DNA from: Rhodospirillales bacterium
GTDB lineage: Bacteria; Pseudomonadota; Alphaproteobacteria; Rhodospirillales; JAPHRK01
Reading direction: 5' to 3'
Assembly: GCA_026196105.1 (NCBI GenBank)
Contig: JAPHRK010000018.1
Span: 1 to 53,821, forward strand
Length of the DNA stretch: 53,821 nt
Part shown: piece by piece, positions 15,967 through 23,853 of the stretch
Layout: every line of letters begins with the position of its first letter
Numbering within the stretch: position 1 is the first letter of the stretch
Program-made: the position numbers and the translations under genes
Notes under the pieces: model-generated
The model's input: only the letters and a program-made list of their open reading frames with translations
The model's database searches: none
What the model was told of the DNA's origin: nothing

Positions 15967-17154
15967 CTAATAAGTTTCCACATGATAACGTCCACTTTCT
16001 TTCATCTCTGCTTCAAGCGACGGCCAATCGAGGCCACGGGCAGCGCAGACTCCGGCGAAAGATTCTTCCACACCTTTTTCCATGCCTTTTAGTCCGCAAA
16101 TATAAACGTAGGTATTGTTGCTTTTGAGTAACTCAGCCAGCTTTTCACCCTCTTTGTGCATACGGTCCTGCACATATTCTTTCGGCTGATCCGCCATCCG
16201 CGAAAACGACAGGTTAACGTCTATGAACTCTTTCGGCAGTTTTTTTAACGGCCCGAAATAAGGTTGATCGCCTGGTGTTCTAGCACCAAGGAATAGCATG
16301 AGTTTGCCGGGGGCGTCGGGATGGACTCGTTGGCGGCGCATGGTCATGGCACGCATGGGAGCCGCGCCCGTACCAGTAGCAACCATTATAATGTTGGCTT
16401 CCGGATGGTCGGGCATCAGGAAAGTTTGTCCAAAGGGGCCTGTGACAAGCACTTCGTCACCCTTCTTGAGATCACACATATAGTTTGAGCCCACACCTTT
16501 GATATCGCCATCGACCACACGCTTGATGGTCAGGGCCAGATTGTTGCGGTTGGGGCGTTCTCCATCGCGAGGACTAGCAATGGAATAAAGCCGGATGTGG
16601 TGTGGTTTACCTTTTTCATCTTCGCCGGGAGGTAGAATACCAATGCTTTGCCCCTCAAGGACAGGGAATGAGGTTGCTCCAAAATCAAGGACAATGTGGC
16701 GGATATCTGTGTCTGAATCCTTATCGGTAATGCGGTAGTTACCTGCGACGACTGCTTTAGCTGGTTTGTTGCGGCTATAGAGATGCAGTTTTGGTTTTGG
16801 AGCAGTTTTGGGCGGGATGATTTTTGCCCGGTCCTTACCTTCGGCCACATCGAACATGGCGACAATCTCGCGGTCCACATCCTCTTCCTCAACAGCGTCG
16901 CCTTCCTGATCGTCGGGCAGATCATCCCAGGTTAGTTGTTCTTCCACCGACCAGGGTTTGGCAACCGCCCTCCAGCTATCAATAGCACCTGTAGGGCAGG
17001 GAGAAATGCAGTGCATACAGCTTTCGCATTTATCAAAGTCGACCACGTAGTTGAGGTCGTTATGGGTAATTGCATCTATAGGACAAGCTTCCTCGCAGGT
17101 ATTACAGCGAATGCAAATAGCGGGGTCGATCAGGTGTTGTCTTTGGAGCTCCAT
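15967..17154 (-). CDS. boxA: Benzoyl-CoA 2,3-epoxidase reductase subunit BoxA
   Basis: A 395-residue reductase that passes electrons from NADPH to the BoxB oxygenase. Residues 1-65 hold two [4Fe-4S] motifs, CIRCNTCEEACP and CESCMHCISPCP. An acidic linker follows (DDQEGDAVEEEDVDREI). The rest is a ferredoxin-NADP reductase module with FAD-binding RLYSIASP and NADPH-binding ATGTGAAPMRA, ending ESGRYHVETY. Order and length match BoxA. Two palindromes lie just before the start codon (17175-17204). maoC follows after 12 bases. Confidence 0.96.
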   Translation of the reverse strand: MELQRQHLIDPAICIRCNTCEEACPIDAITHNDLNYVVDFDKCESCMHCISPCPTGAIDSWRAVAKPWSVEEQLTWDDLPDDQEGDAVEEEDVDREIVAMFDVAEGKDRAKIIPPKTAPKPKLHLYSRNKPAKAVVAGNYRITDKDSDTDIRHIVLDFGATSFPVLEGQSIGILPPGEDEKGKPHHIRLYSIASPRDGERPNRNNLALTIKRVVDGDIKGVGSNYMCDLKKGDEVLVTGPFGQTFLMPDHPEANIIMVATGTGAAPMRAMTMRRQRVHPDAPGKLMLFLGARTPGDQPYFGPLKKLPKEFIDVNLSFSRMADQPKEYVQDRMHKEGEKLAELLKSNNTYVYICGLKGMEKGVEESFAGVCAARGLDWPSLEAEMKESGRYHVETY

Positions 17155-17174
17155 AACGTGCCTCTTTTATTAAT

Positions 17175-17204
17175 ATTGGTTGAAACCAATCTACGTTCAA
17201 ACGT
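17175..17204 (-). promoter_or_regulatory. Pair of palindromes immediately upstream of boxA
   Basis: ATTGGTTGAAACCAAT (17175-17190) is a perfect 7+7 palindrome and ACGTTCAAACGT (17193-17204) a perfect 5+5 palindrome, separated by two bases. Both have the core GTT-NN-AAC. They sit 20-50 bases before the boxA ATG, where an operator or a translation-controlling hairpin would act. Confidence 0.45.
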
Positions 17205-17326
17205 CACGCAGGCTCATGCCAAATAATCGGCGGTCCCGCGGTCGTGGACCTTGAGTAAAGCATGAGAATATTTAATCACAAATTGTTATTCGTTGCTGCG
17301 ATAGAAAAGGGGCAAAGCTTCTCAGC

Positions 17327-17360
17327 CTCGCCCCTCCCTTAATCTCGCCCCTCCCTTAAT
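17327..17360. repeat. Perfect 17-base tandem duplication between boxB and boxA
   Basis: CTCGCCCCTCCCTTAAT occurs twice back to back (17327-17343 and 17344-17360), 22 bases beyond the boxB stop. On the minus strand it is G-rich. A recent slippage duplication is the simplest reading; no regulatory meaning is evident. Confidence 0.8.
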
Positions 17361-17382
17361 ATAGTGAACTCGAATTGGTTTT

Positions 17383-18798
17383 CTAGTTAAAGCGAACGTA
17401 TTCGAATTCAGGCGCTTGGTTGTTGATACCCCGGTCAGGAGCCGCAATCCAGTTCGCCATTTTACCTGGTTCGGTAACAGGAGCCATCAGGGACAGAACA
17501 TATTCACGGTCTTCATTAGAAGGCAGCCATTCGTCTTGACGAGCTTCCCATTCAGCTTGGCTGATGATCTTGCCATCAGGTGTCGCATTGATGGAAGAGA
17601 ATGAACCAATACCACGGTGGAAGGCCCGGTGTGGGATGGTCAATTCAAAATCAATGCCCAGTTTCTGGATGATTTTGTTCCAACGGTTCACGCCCAACTG
17701 ACAGTCAGCGATGTAATCATCACGCAGACGCTCGTTGATGGCGGTCAGGGCTGGAGCTTCAGTGGTGCCAATGACGTCGCCTTTGATTTCAGAGACGATA
17801 TAGGAGTCATCATGGAGGCTGTGGTTGTCATCGATTTTGGTTTCTTGATAACGACCTTTAAGGCCCATGTTGTAGAAGTTGGCTGCGTTGGTAGAGAGCT
17901 CTTGACCGAAGAGATCAACAGAAACACTGAAGTGGAAGTTTAAGTATTTTTGCAGCAGTTCAAGTTCAATACCGCCGTAAGCACGAACGTCATCGGTTTT
18001 GTTGTCGCGCATGATTTCGCAAGCACGCTTGATGACTCGACCAACGCCGCTTTCACCAACAAACATGTGGTGAGCCTCTTCGGTCAACATGAAACGACAG
18101 CTACGAGCTAGCGGATCAAAACCGGATTCAGCCAAGGAAGCCAACTGGTATTTACCATCACGATCGGTGAAGAATGTGAACATAAAGAAGGAGAGCCAAT
18201 CAGGGGTCTCTTCGTTAAAGGCTTGCAAGATCCGTGGTTTGTCTGGGTCACCTGAGTGACGCTCAAGCATCTCATCAGCTTCTTCACGACCATCACGACC
18301 AAAGTGAGCATGAAGCAGGTAAACCATCGCCCAAAGGTGACGGCCTTCTTCAACGTTCACTTGGAACAGGTTGCGAAGGTCATAAAGTGATGGGCAGGTT
18401 TTACCAAGAGCGCGCTGTTGTTCAACAGAAGCTGGCTCAGTGTCACCTTGGGTCACGATGAGGCGGCGAAGTTCACCACGGTATTCACCTGGAACCTCTT
18501 GCCAGGCGGCTTCACCTTTGTGCTGACCGAAGTTAATTTGGCGTTCACCTTCAACTGGTGTCAGGAAGATACCCCAACGGTAGTCAGGCATTTTGACATG
18601 CTCAAAGTGAGCCCAGCCTTTAGGGTCAACGCTGACAGCGGTACGAAGGTATACGTCGTAATCTGTAGATCCGTTTGGACCAAGATCATCCCACCATTTC
18701 AGGTAGTTTGGTTGCCAATTTTCAAGGGCACGTTGTAAACGACGGTCGTCGTTAAGGTTAACGTTATTGGGAATTTTTTGACTATAATCGATGCTCAT
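17383..18798 (-). CDS. boxB: Benzoyl-CoA 2,3-epoxidase oxygenase subunit BoxB
   Basis: A 471-residue diiron oxygenase that, with BoxA and O2, converts benzoyl-CoA to 2,3-epoxybenzoyl-CoA. Diiron ligand regions are seen in VEEGRHLWAMVYLLHAHFG and LTEEAHHMFVGESGVGRV. DYDVYLRTAVSVDPKGWAHF near the start and DEWLPSNEDREYVLSLMAPV near the end match BoxB. Length matches the family (about 470). It is separated from boxC by a repeat-rich 150-base spacer and from boxA by a 228-base spacer, so the three genes are not tightly packed and may be differently expressed. Confidence 0.97.
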   Translation of the reverse strand: MSIDYSQKIPNNVNLNDDRRLQRALENWQPNYLKWWDDLGPNGSTDYDVYLRTAVSVDPKGWAHFEHVKMPDYRWGIFLTPVEGERQINFGQHKGEAAWQEVPGEYRGELRRLIVTQGDTEPASVEQQRALGKTCPSLYDLRNLFQVNVEEGRHLWAMVYLLHAHFGRDGREEADEMLERHSGDPDKPRILQAFNEETPDWLSFFMFTFFTDRDGKYQLASLAESGFDPLARSCRFMLTEEAHHMFVGESGVGRVIKRACEIMRDNKTDDVRAYGGIELELLQKYLNFHFSVSVDLFGQELSTNAANFYNMGLKGRYQETKIDDNHSLHDDSYIVSEIKGDVIGTTEAPALTAINERLRDDYIADCQLGVNRWNKIIQKLGIDFELTIPHRAFHRGIGSFSSINATPDGKIISQAEWEARQDEWLPSNEDREYVLSLMAPVTEPGKMANWIAAPDRGINNQAPEFEYVRFN

Positions 18799-18831
18799 AA
18801 TACTAAATCCTTAAATAGTAATTTATCTGTT

Positions 18832-18940
18832 CATTCCTCCCTTTCTAGGGGAGGTTTGGAGGGGTATTCCCCAGGCTTGAAATGGAAAATTCGAATTCTA
18901 CCATCTGTACCCCCTCCGGCTCCCCCTACAGGGGGAGTGG
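18832..18940. repeat. Inverted pair of GGGGAGG-type hairpin repeats between boxC and boxB
   Basis: Copy A (18832-18870) contains the hairpin CCTCCC-TTTCTA-GGGGAGG followed by TTTGGAGGGGTA. Copy B (18908-18940) lies in the opposite direction: read on the minus strand it is CTCCCCC-TGTA-GGGGGAG followed by CCGGAGGGGGTA. The two look like members of one dispersed family placed head to head. They begin 10 bases beyond the boxC stop and could slow RNA decay or end transcription. Confidence 0.65.
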
Positions 18941-18949
18941 ATGTTTTGT

Positions 18950-20599
18950 TTAAACTCGCTTGAGGTCGTATGTTGCTTGCTTACCTGTACCGAAGAGCTT
19001 GAGGGCCCCATCAGCACCAACAGCATTAGGCCGTTGGAAAATCCAGTTTTGCCAAGCAGAAAGACGACCAAATATTTTGGTTTCCATGGTTTCAGGCCCC
19101 GCCCAACGAAGGCTTGCTTCCATGCCCGTGCAGGCATCTGGAGAGAAGCTGGCGCGCTCTTCAATAGCGATCCGTACTTCATCGTCCCAGTCCAGATCAT
19201 CGGGAATGAAAGTCACAAGGCCAAATTCATCGGCTCCAGCTGCGTCAATGTCATTGCCTTTTTCATCAGCGATTTCTTCGACTTTTTCTGGCGTGTCGAG
19301 GAAACGAGTTTGCAGACGAGTAAGGCCGTTGCACATTTCCAATGGACCAAAATTCATACCTGTTGGGCGCACAGTTGGAGCAGGACGGTTGTCACCTTCA
19401 TAGGTGCCATCCAACATGAAACTACGATCTGCAACCAGGAGAAATTCAAGGAAGGTTCCTGTAAAGCAACTACCAGGATCAACAACCGTGATTAGGCTGC
19501 GTGAGGTTACATCAATACGTTTGAAGACACGTTTGATGAACAATGTGGTTTCACGAACAAGCCAGTGGCTGGCGTTATCAAGTAACGATTGATCAGCAGA
19601 CTCTACTTTGTCAGCATCGCCACTGGTTTTAAATACCCAAGTGCCGATCTCGATTTCATTGGCACGCAAGTGCAAGATGGCGTCGTCCATGTCGCGAGCA
19701 AATGCTAAAGGCCAGTATTTAACGCCTTGAGCTTCAATGGTTGCAATATCAGAAGGAACATTTTCCGTTGGTGCGTGGGCTGTGATTTCAGCAGTGCGGT
19801 TGGTGCGGTCTATTTTGATGGAAACCGTGTCGTAGGAAACTTCATCACCTTTGATGGTGCGGCTTACTTCGGTAAACTCAACGCCTTTGGCATCACTTGG
19901 GCGGTCAGATTTAGCAGCCCATTCATCGGCACGTTCTTTAGCGACATCCATAAGCTTGGAAAGAGGGACGATCTCATCAACCAGTTTCCAAGAAACAGCC
20001 CGTTTGCCTTTGATGCCTTCATTGATGGTGCAGAAGAAATCAGCGTGATCACGACGCACATAACGTTTGTCGACAACGCGTGTGAGGCCACCCGTGCCAG
20101 GAAGCACTGCCAGAAGGGGAACTTCTGGAAGAGAAACGGCGCTGGTGCCATCATCGACCAAAATAATATGGTCAGTGGCTAGAGCCAACTCGTAACCACC
20201 GCCAGCTGCAGTGCCGTTAACAGCAGAGAAATACTTTTGACCAGAATTTTCGGAGGCGTCTTCAATAGAGTTCCGAGTTTCATTAGTGAACTTACAGAAG
20301 TTCACTTTGTGATGATGGGTAGATTGACCTAACATGCTGATATTCGCCCCAGAGCAGAATACTTTTTCTTTTGCAGAAGTGACAATCACTGATTTAACTT
20401 CTGGGTGCTCAAAACGAAGCCGTTGGATGGCATCATAAAGTTCAATATCAACGCCGAGATCATAAGAGTTGAGTTTCAACTCGTAACCTGGGACCAGACC
20501 ACCATCTTCGGCAATATCCATCGTCAATGTTGCGGTAGATCCATCGTAGTCTACTGACCAGTGACGATACTTGTTTGGATTCGTTCTAAAATCAATCAT
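18950..20599 (-). CDS. boxC: 2,3-epoxybenzoyl-CoA dihydrolase BoxC
   Basis: A 549-residue enzyme of the crotonase superfamily that hydrolytically opens the ring of 2,3-epoxybenzoyl-CoA and releases formate. The first crotonase half is clear: VIVTSAKEKVFCSGANISML and NGTAAGGGYELALATDHIIL form the oxyanion-hole regions, then LPEVPLLAVLPGTGGL. The second half (FTGTFLEFLLVADRSFML) is the divergent repeat seen in BoxC. I chose ATG 20597-20599 (MIDFRTNPNKYRHWSVDYDG) because GAGG lies 11 bases upstream and homology begins there; an upstream in-frame ATG at 20680 lacks a site. First gene of the box block, divergent from the GNAT/Rrf2 genes. Confidence 0.96.
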   Translation of the reverse strand: MIDFRTNPNKYRHWSVDYDGSTATLTMDIAEDGGLVPGYELKLNSYDLGVDIELYDAIQRLRFEHPEVKSVIVTSAKEKVFCSGANISMLGQSTHHHKVNFCKFTNETRNSIEDASENSGQKYFSAVNGTAAGGGYELALATDHIILVDDGTSAVSLPEVPLLAVLPGTGGLTRVVDKRYVRRDHADFFCTINEGIKGKRAVSWKLVDEIVPLSKLMDVAKERADEWAAKSDRPSDAKGVEFTEVSRTIKGDEVSYDTVSIKIDRTNRTAEITAHAPTENVPSDIATIEAQGVKYWPLAFARDMDDAILHLRANEIEIGTWVFKTSGDADKVESADQSLLDNASHWLVRETTLFIKRVFKRIDVTSRSLITVVDPGSCFTGTFLEFLLVADRSFMLDGTYEGDNRPAPTVRPTGMNFGPLEMCNGLTRLQTRFLDTPEKVEEIADEKGNDIDAAGADEFGLVTFIPDDLDWDDEVRIAIEERASFSPDACTGMEASLRWAGPETMETKIFGRLSAWQNWIFQRPNAVGADGALKLFGTGKQATYDLKRV

Positions 20600-20681
20600 G
20601 AGCCAAAAACCTCTTATCCGGGCAATGCCGTTAAGCCTCTCTATATAGTCAAAAGTGGGAACCTGTTTCGCGGAATTCAAT

Positions 20682-20728
20682 GCTGCAAAATCAGGTTAGC
20701 TGCAAATCGGTACCAAAATACCTATTTA
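20682..20728 (-). promoter_or_regulatory. Candidate operator region between boxC and the GNAT gene
   Basis: 20702-20728 is the partner of the bclA-upstream element (21 of 27 positions equal, core CGGTACCAAAATA). It lies about 103 bases before boxC and 65 bases before the GNAT start, so it could serve both directions. A near-direct repeat GCTGCAAAATC (20682-20692) / GCTGCAAATC (20699-20708) adjoins it. The natural candidate regulator is the Rrf2 protein encoded at 21294. Confidence 0.45.
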
Positions 20729-20792
20729 CATATTGGCTTCGGCCTTACAAACTGTCAAGAAGATTCGGAAATTATTCTGGTGGGAGAAAAAA

Positions 20793-21269
20793 ATGTCTAA
20801 TAAAACGAATGGGGAAGAGTATTTATTCGAATTAGACGAACTAGTAATTAGGCGTGCTTCAGCAGGTGATATGAGTGCTGTCGTTGACATTGATCAGTTA
20901 AATACGGGCATAACCAAGCCAGAATATTGGAAAGATACCTTTGTTCGCTTTGGTAGTCGTTCTGATCGATTCTTTCTAGTCGCTGAAGATTCTGGTGAAG
21001 TAATTGCCTTCATCATTGGCGAAATGCGGGCATGGGAATTTGGCTCTCCTCCTTGTGGGTGGATTTTTGCCATGGGCGTAAATCCCAATGCGCGTTTAAA
21101 AAAGGTCGGTAGTCATATGTTTAATGTGATGTGTGAGTGCTTGAACAAAGCAGGAGCCGATAAAGTAAGAACAATGTTGGCCAGGGATGACAATCTCAAC
21201 ATGGCCTTCTTTAGAAGTCAGGGCATGATGGGTGGTCCGTTTATTGAACTCGAAATGCCGTTGGATTAA
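20793..21269 (+). CDS. GNAT family N-acetyltransferase, possibly BadL-like
   Basis: A 158-residue single-domain acetyltransferase: LVIRRASAGDMSAVVDID opens the fold, VAEDSGEVIAFIIGEM forms the central strands, MGVNPNARLKKVGSHMF is the acetyl-CoA binding motif A, and NLNMAFFRSQGMM the late helix. I chose ATG 20793 because GGGAG lies eight bases before it; a 20-residue in-frame extension upstream is unlikely. In Rhodopseudomonas palustris the acetyltransferase BadL, encoded with benzoate genes, acetylates aminobenzoates so that they are not wrongly activated to CoA esters. Divergence from boxC and linkage to an Rrf2 gene make that role plausible here; it is not proven. Confidence 0.8.
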   Translation: MSNKTNGEEYLFELDELVIRRASAGDMSAVVDIDQLNTGITKPEYWKDTFVRFGSRSDRFFLVAEDSGEVIAFIIGEMRAWEFGSPPCGWIFAMGVNPNARLKKVGSHMFNVMCECLNKAGADKVRTMLARDDNLNMAFFRSQGMMGGPFIELEMPLD

Positions 21270-21293
21270 TGGCATGATTGGGCAAGGGGTATT

Positions 21294-21728
21294 ATGAAAC
21301 TTCAAAAAGCGACTCGTTGTGCATTATTTGCCGTACTTGAATTGGCAAATAATCCAGAAACGCAGCTTTCGGCAACAGATATTGCGGATAAGTACAATAT
21401 TTCAGCCAACCATCTGGCAAAAGTCTTAAGAGATTTAGGGCGAGCTGGATTGGTCGAATCCGTTCGTGGTGCTGGTGGGGGCTATCGATTCTGCGGTAAT
21501 TCAAAACGCACCACTCTTTATGATCTTGTTCTTCTCTTTGAAGATGTAGGTGAAGCTCAACAAGGTGACGGAGATGACGGTGAGCATACCGAAGTCGGCG
21601 CAGCTTTGGGACGGATCCTTAATGAGATAGATGAAATTGCTATTGCTACATTAAGGTCGATTACCATAGCGACCCTTCTTAAGACTATGCATTGGCATGC
21701 AGAAAGGGAAAGCCGTGGGGTTGCCTAA
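21294..21728 (+). CDS. Rrf2 family transcriptional regulator, BadM-like candidate
   Basis: A 144-residue winged-helix regulator. KLQKATRCALFAVLELANNP, SATDIADKYNISANHLAKVL and GLVESVRGAGGGYRF are the standard Rrf2 recognition-helix and wing. The cysteine triad that binds an iron-sulfur cluster in IscR is missing: only Cys9 and Cys67 are present. It may therefore sense something other than Fe-S or redox state. BadM of R. palustris is an Rrf2 repressor of anaerobic benzoate genes. The gene starts 24 bases after the GNAT gene, and its end overlaps the KdsC-like frame. Probably controls the boxC/bclA-type promoters (inference). Confidence 0.85.
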   Translation: MKLQKATRCALFAVLELANNPETQLSATDIADKYNISANHLAKVLRDLGRAGLVESVRGAGGGYRFCGNSKRTTLYDLVLLFEDVGEAQQGDGDDGEHTEVGAALGRILNEIDEIAIATLRSITIATLLKTMHWHAERESRGVA

Positions 21729-22230
21729 ATTATCTAAGGACGCACTTATCGAAAAGCTCAAATCTATTAAGCTTTTCTCTCTTGATGTTGATGGTACCCT
21801 GACCGATGGCGGTCTTTATTATATGGAAGACGGAACTGAATACCGTCGTTTTAATGTCCGTGATGGCATGGGGATTAAGCTTTCTCAGAAAGCTGGAATG
21901 GAATTCGCCATTGTTACAGCCAGTTTCACCCCGTCAATTACCCATCGAGCCGAACGGTTAGGCATTGAACACCTCCACCTCAAAGTTGAGGACAAAGTAA
22001 TCTCTATTGGAGAAATATGTGCCGAAAAGGGTTGGTCTATGGATCATGTTGCTCATATTGGTGATGATGTGAATGATCTCGGTATCCTTGAAGTTGTCGG
22101 TCTGCCCCTTTGTCCTGCTGATGCTATTGACTCTGTAAAAGAAAAATCGGCATATATCTGTGAAAATAAAGGTGGCATGGGCGCAGTACGTGAAATCTGC
22201 GACCTGATTTTAATTTCACGGGGGCAATAA
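21715..22230 (+). CDS. KdsC-like HAD phosphatase
   Basis: A 171-residue HAD-superfamily C0-type phosphatase, as in 3-deoxy-D-manno-octulosonate 8-phosphate phosphatase. All motifs are present: LFSLDVDGTLTDGGLYY (nucleophile and acid/base Asp), IVTAS, the conserved Lys of KVEDK, and AHIGDDVNDLGIL; C-terminal GGMGAVREICD is KdsC-like. The start is uncertain: ATG 21697 lacks a ribosome-binding site, GTG 21715 follows AAGGGAAAG, and TTG 21721 is also possible. It overlaps the Rrf2 gene. No kdsD, kdsB or lpt genes are nearby, unusual for a housekeeping kdsC, so another sugar phosphate is possible. Confidence 0.8.
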   Translation: MGLPKLSKDALIEKLKSIKLFSLDVDGTLTDGGLYYMEDGTEYRRFNVRDGMGIKLSQKAGMEFAIVTASFTPSITHRAERLGIEHLHLKVEDKVISIGEICAEKGWSMDHVAHIGDDVNDLGILEVVGLPLCPADAIDSVKEKSAYICENKGGMGAVREICDLILISRGQ

Positions 22231-22231
22231 A

Positions 22232-22630
22232 TTGAAGTGGTTTTGGCCAACGATTAAAGATGAAGATTCTGCTCTGTCAGCTTTGATGATGGGGGTGGCC
22301 GTATCAGGTTTGATATGGATCGCCTTCGCTATTTATGCTGCTGTCAACATTACACCGCTATGCAACCCTGTCTGGGGGGAGAGTTGTACTTCTTCAGTAG
22401 TTATCGCCAATGTTTATCTCATCATCTTAGGCGGCCTGATCTTTATGATGAGGCGTCGTTCATTTTCTTTTAGTGTAAGCCTTTTTGTTTTTATTGGCCT
22501 ACCGATGGCTTTGAATGGGATGGTACCGACCCTATATATACCTGCAGTAATAATAACCGGAGTTTTACTTTTTCAAGGTATACGTGGTTGTTATTGGTTC
22601 CACCAGCAATCGCTTAAGGAACGAGATTAA
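22232..22630 (+). CDS. Hypothetical four-helix inner-membrane protein
   Basis: A 132-residue protein with about four hydrophobic segments (near residues 17-38, 53-70, 76-98 and 100-118). The start is TTG, one base after the KdsC-like stop, with GGGGG eight bases upstream, so translation is probably coupled. Two cysteines lie in the first external loop (LCNPVWGESC), a likely periplasmic disulfide. No family recognised. It precedes the patatin gene by 23 bases. Confidence 0.65.
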   Translation: MKWFWPTIKDEDSALSALMMGVAVSGLIWIAFAIYAAVNITPLCNPVWGESCTSSVVIANVYLIILGGLIFMMRRRSFSFSVSLFVFIGLPMALNGMVPTLYIPAVIITGVLLFQGIRGCYWFHQQSLKERD

Positions 22631-22653
22631 TAATCCTTCTTGAAGGAAAAAAA

Positions 22654-23757
22654 ATGAATTTAGGGCTGGATAATGCTCTCTCAGGATGGGGAGGATGGAT
22701 TAAACGTCGGTTAGCCCAAGCTGGTTATGGCGAAGGGGAGGGCAAAAGCGATGAGCGCCTGATAACTCCTGGAAAAGTCCGTATTCTTTCCATTGATGGC
22801 GGTGGAATACGTGGTGTTATCCCTGCAATTTTTCTTCGGGAAATTGAAAAACGCCTTCAACAAGAAGCTGGAACAACTGAAATTCGTCTGGCAGATCGGT
22901 TTGATTTGATTGCCGGTACTTCTGCTGGTGGAATTCTTGCTCTAGTCATGACCGTTCCCGGACCAGATGGCCGTCCTTTACACAGTTCTCAAGATTTAAT
23001 CGACCTATGGGCCGAACGAGGTGATGAGGTGTTTGGGGTAAATATCTTTACCGAACTCATGTCCATGGGGACACGTAAATATTCATCAGAAGGTATGCAC
23101 AAACTCCTGACCGATTATATGCGGGAAACCAAGTTAAGTGATGCGTTAAGGGAAGTTTTGATCACAAGTTTTTGCCTCGACACAGGGCAATCGCAATTTT
23201 TTAAACGCCGCCGGGCACGCATTGAACCCCACGAGGATTTTTTAATGCGTGACGTGGCTCTTGCCACCGCTTCGGCTCCTATCTATTTCGCCCCGGCTGT
23301 TTTTAAGGATTTAGGGGGCGGGGAAGAGCATGGTTATATTGATGGTGGTGTTATTGCCAACAACCCGGCCATATGTGCGGTTACCGAAGCGCGGAGACGT
23401 TTCCCCCAAGCCAACGATGTAGTGGTTGTTTCCTTGGGGACAGGCTACTGCTATGACCCAATTGACCACAAAAAAGCAGCTAATTGGGGGAGTATACAAT
23501 GGGCACGCCCCTTGGTGGATGTGTTAATTGATGGCCCCCGGGCCGCTGTTGATCACCAATTGCGAGAGTTGTTGGTTTCAGCGCCTGAAGAAGGGGCTCG
23601 TTATTTCCGTTTCCAGACACAATTAGCTTCTGATGAAACGGCAACTGATAACGCTCTGCCTGAAAACATAGACAAGCTTTGTGCCAGGGCTACAGGATAT
23701 TTAGAAAAGCCAGAAACCAAGGCCATGTTAGACCAACTTATCCCTTTAATATGCTAA
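22654..23757 (+). CDS. Patatin-like phospholipase
   Basis: A 367-residue lipid acyl hydrolase. The oxyanion loop is SIDGGGIRGVIPAIFL, the nucleophile elbow is GTSAGG with Ser90, and the catalytic dyad partner is Asp230 in YIDGGVIANNPA. This glycine-rich pattern and the length match cytosolic bacterial patatins related to CapV-type effectors and plant patatins. No signal peptide. GAAAAAAATG-type spacing with GAAGG precedes the start. It follows the membrane protein, which could place it at the membrane. No CD-NTase, DNA-binding or other CBASS component is nearby, so an anti-phage role is not supported. Confidence 0.85.
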   Translation: MNLGLDNALSGWGGWIKRRLAQAGYGEGEGKSDERLITPGKVRILSIDGGGIRGVIPAIFLREIEKRLQQEAGTTEIRLADRFDLIAGTSAGGILALVMTVPGPDGRPLHSSQDLIDLWAERGDEVFGVNIFTELMSMGTRKYSSEGMHKLLTDYMRETKLSDALREVLITSFCLDTGQSQFFKRRRARIEPHEDFLMRDVALATASAPIYFAPAVFKDLGGGEEHGYIDGGVIANNPAICAVTEARRRFPQANDVVVVSLGTGYCYDPIDHKKAANWGSIQWARPLVDVLIDGPRAAVDHQLRELLVSAPEEGARYFRFQTQLASDETATDNALPENIDKLCARATGYLEKPETKAMLDQLIPLIC

Positions 23758-23853
23758 ACTGTACCTTGGTCTAATCTTGATGAAGATCAATGGTTGTTAA
23801 TAAAAGCGTGGTTATGTTCCCAAAAGATTATCTAAATTGAAGAGTTCAAAACT

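Noticed and set aside
22654-23757. CBASS or other anti-phage system around the patatin gene
   Set aside because: The patatin motifs resemble CapV, but no CD-NTase, Cap2/Cap3 or nuclease gene is present nearby, and the neighbours are a phosphatase, a membrane protein and a MoaD-like protein.
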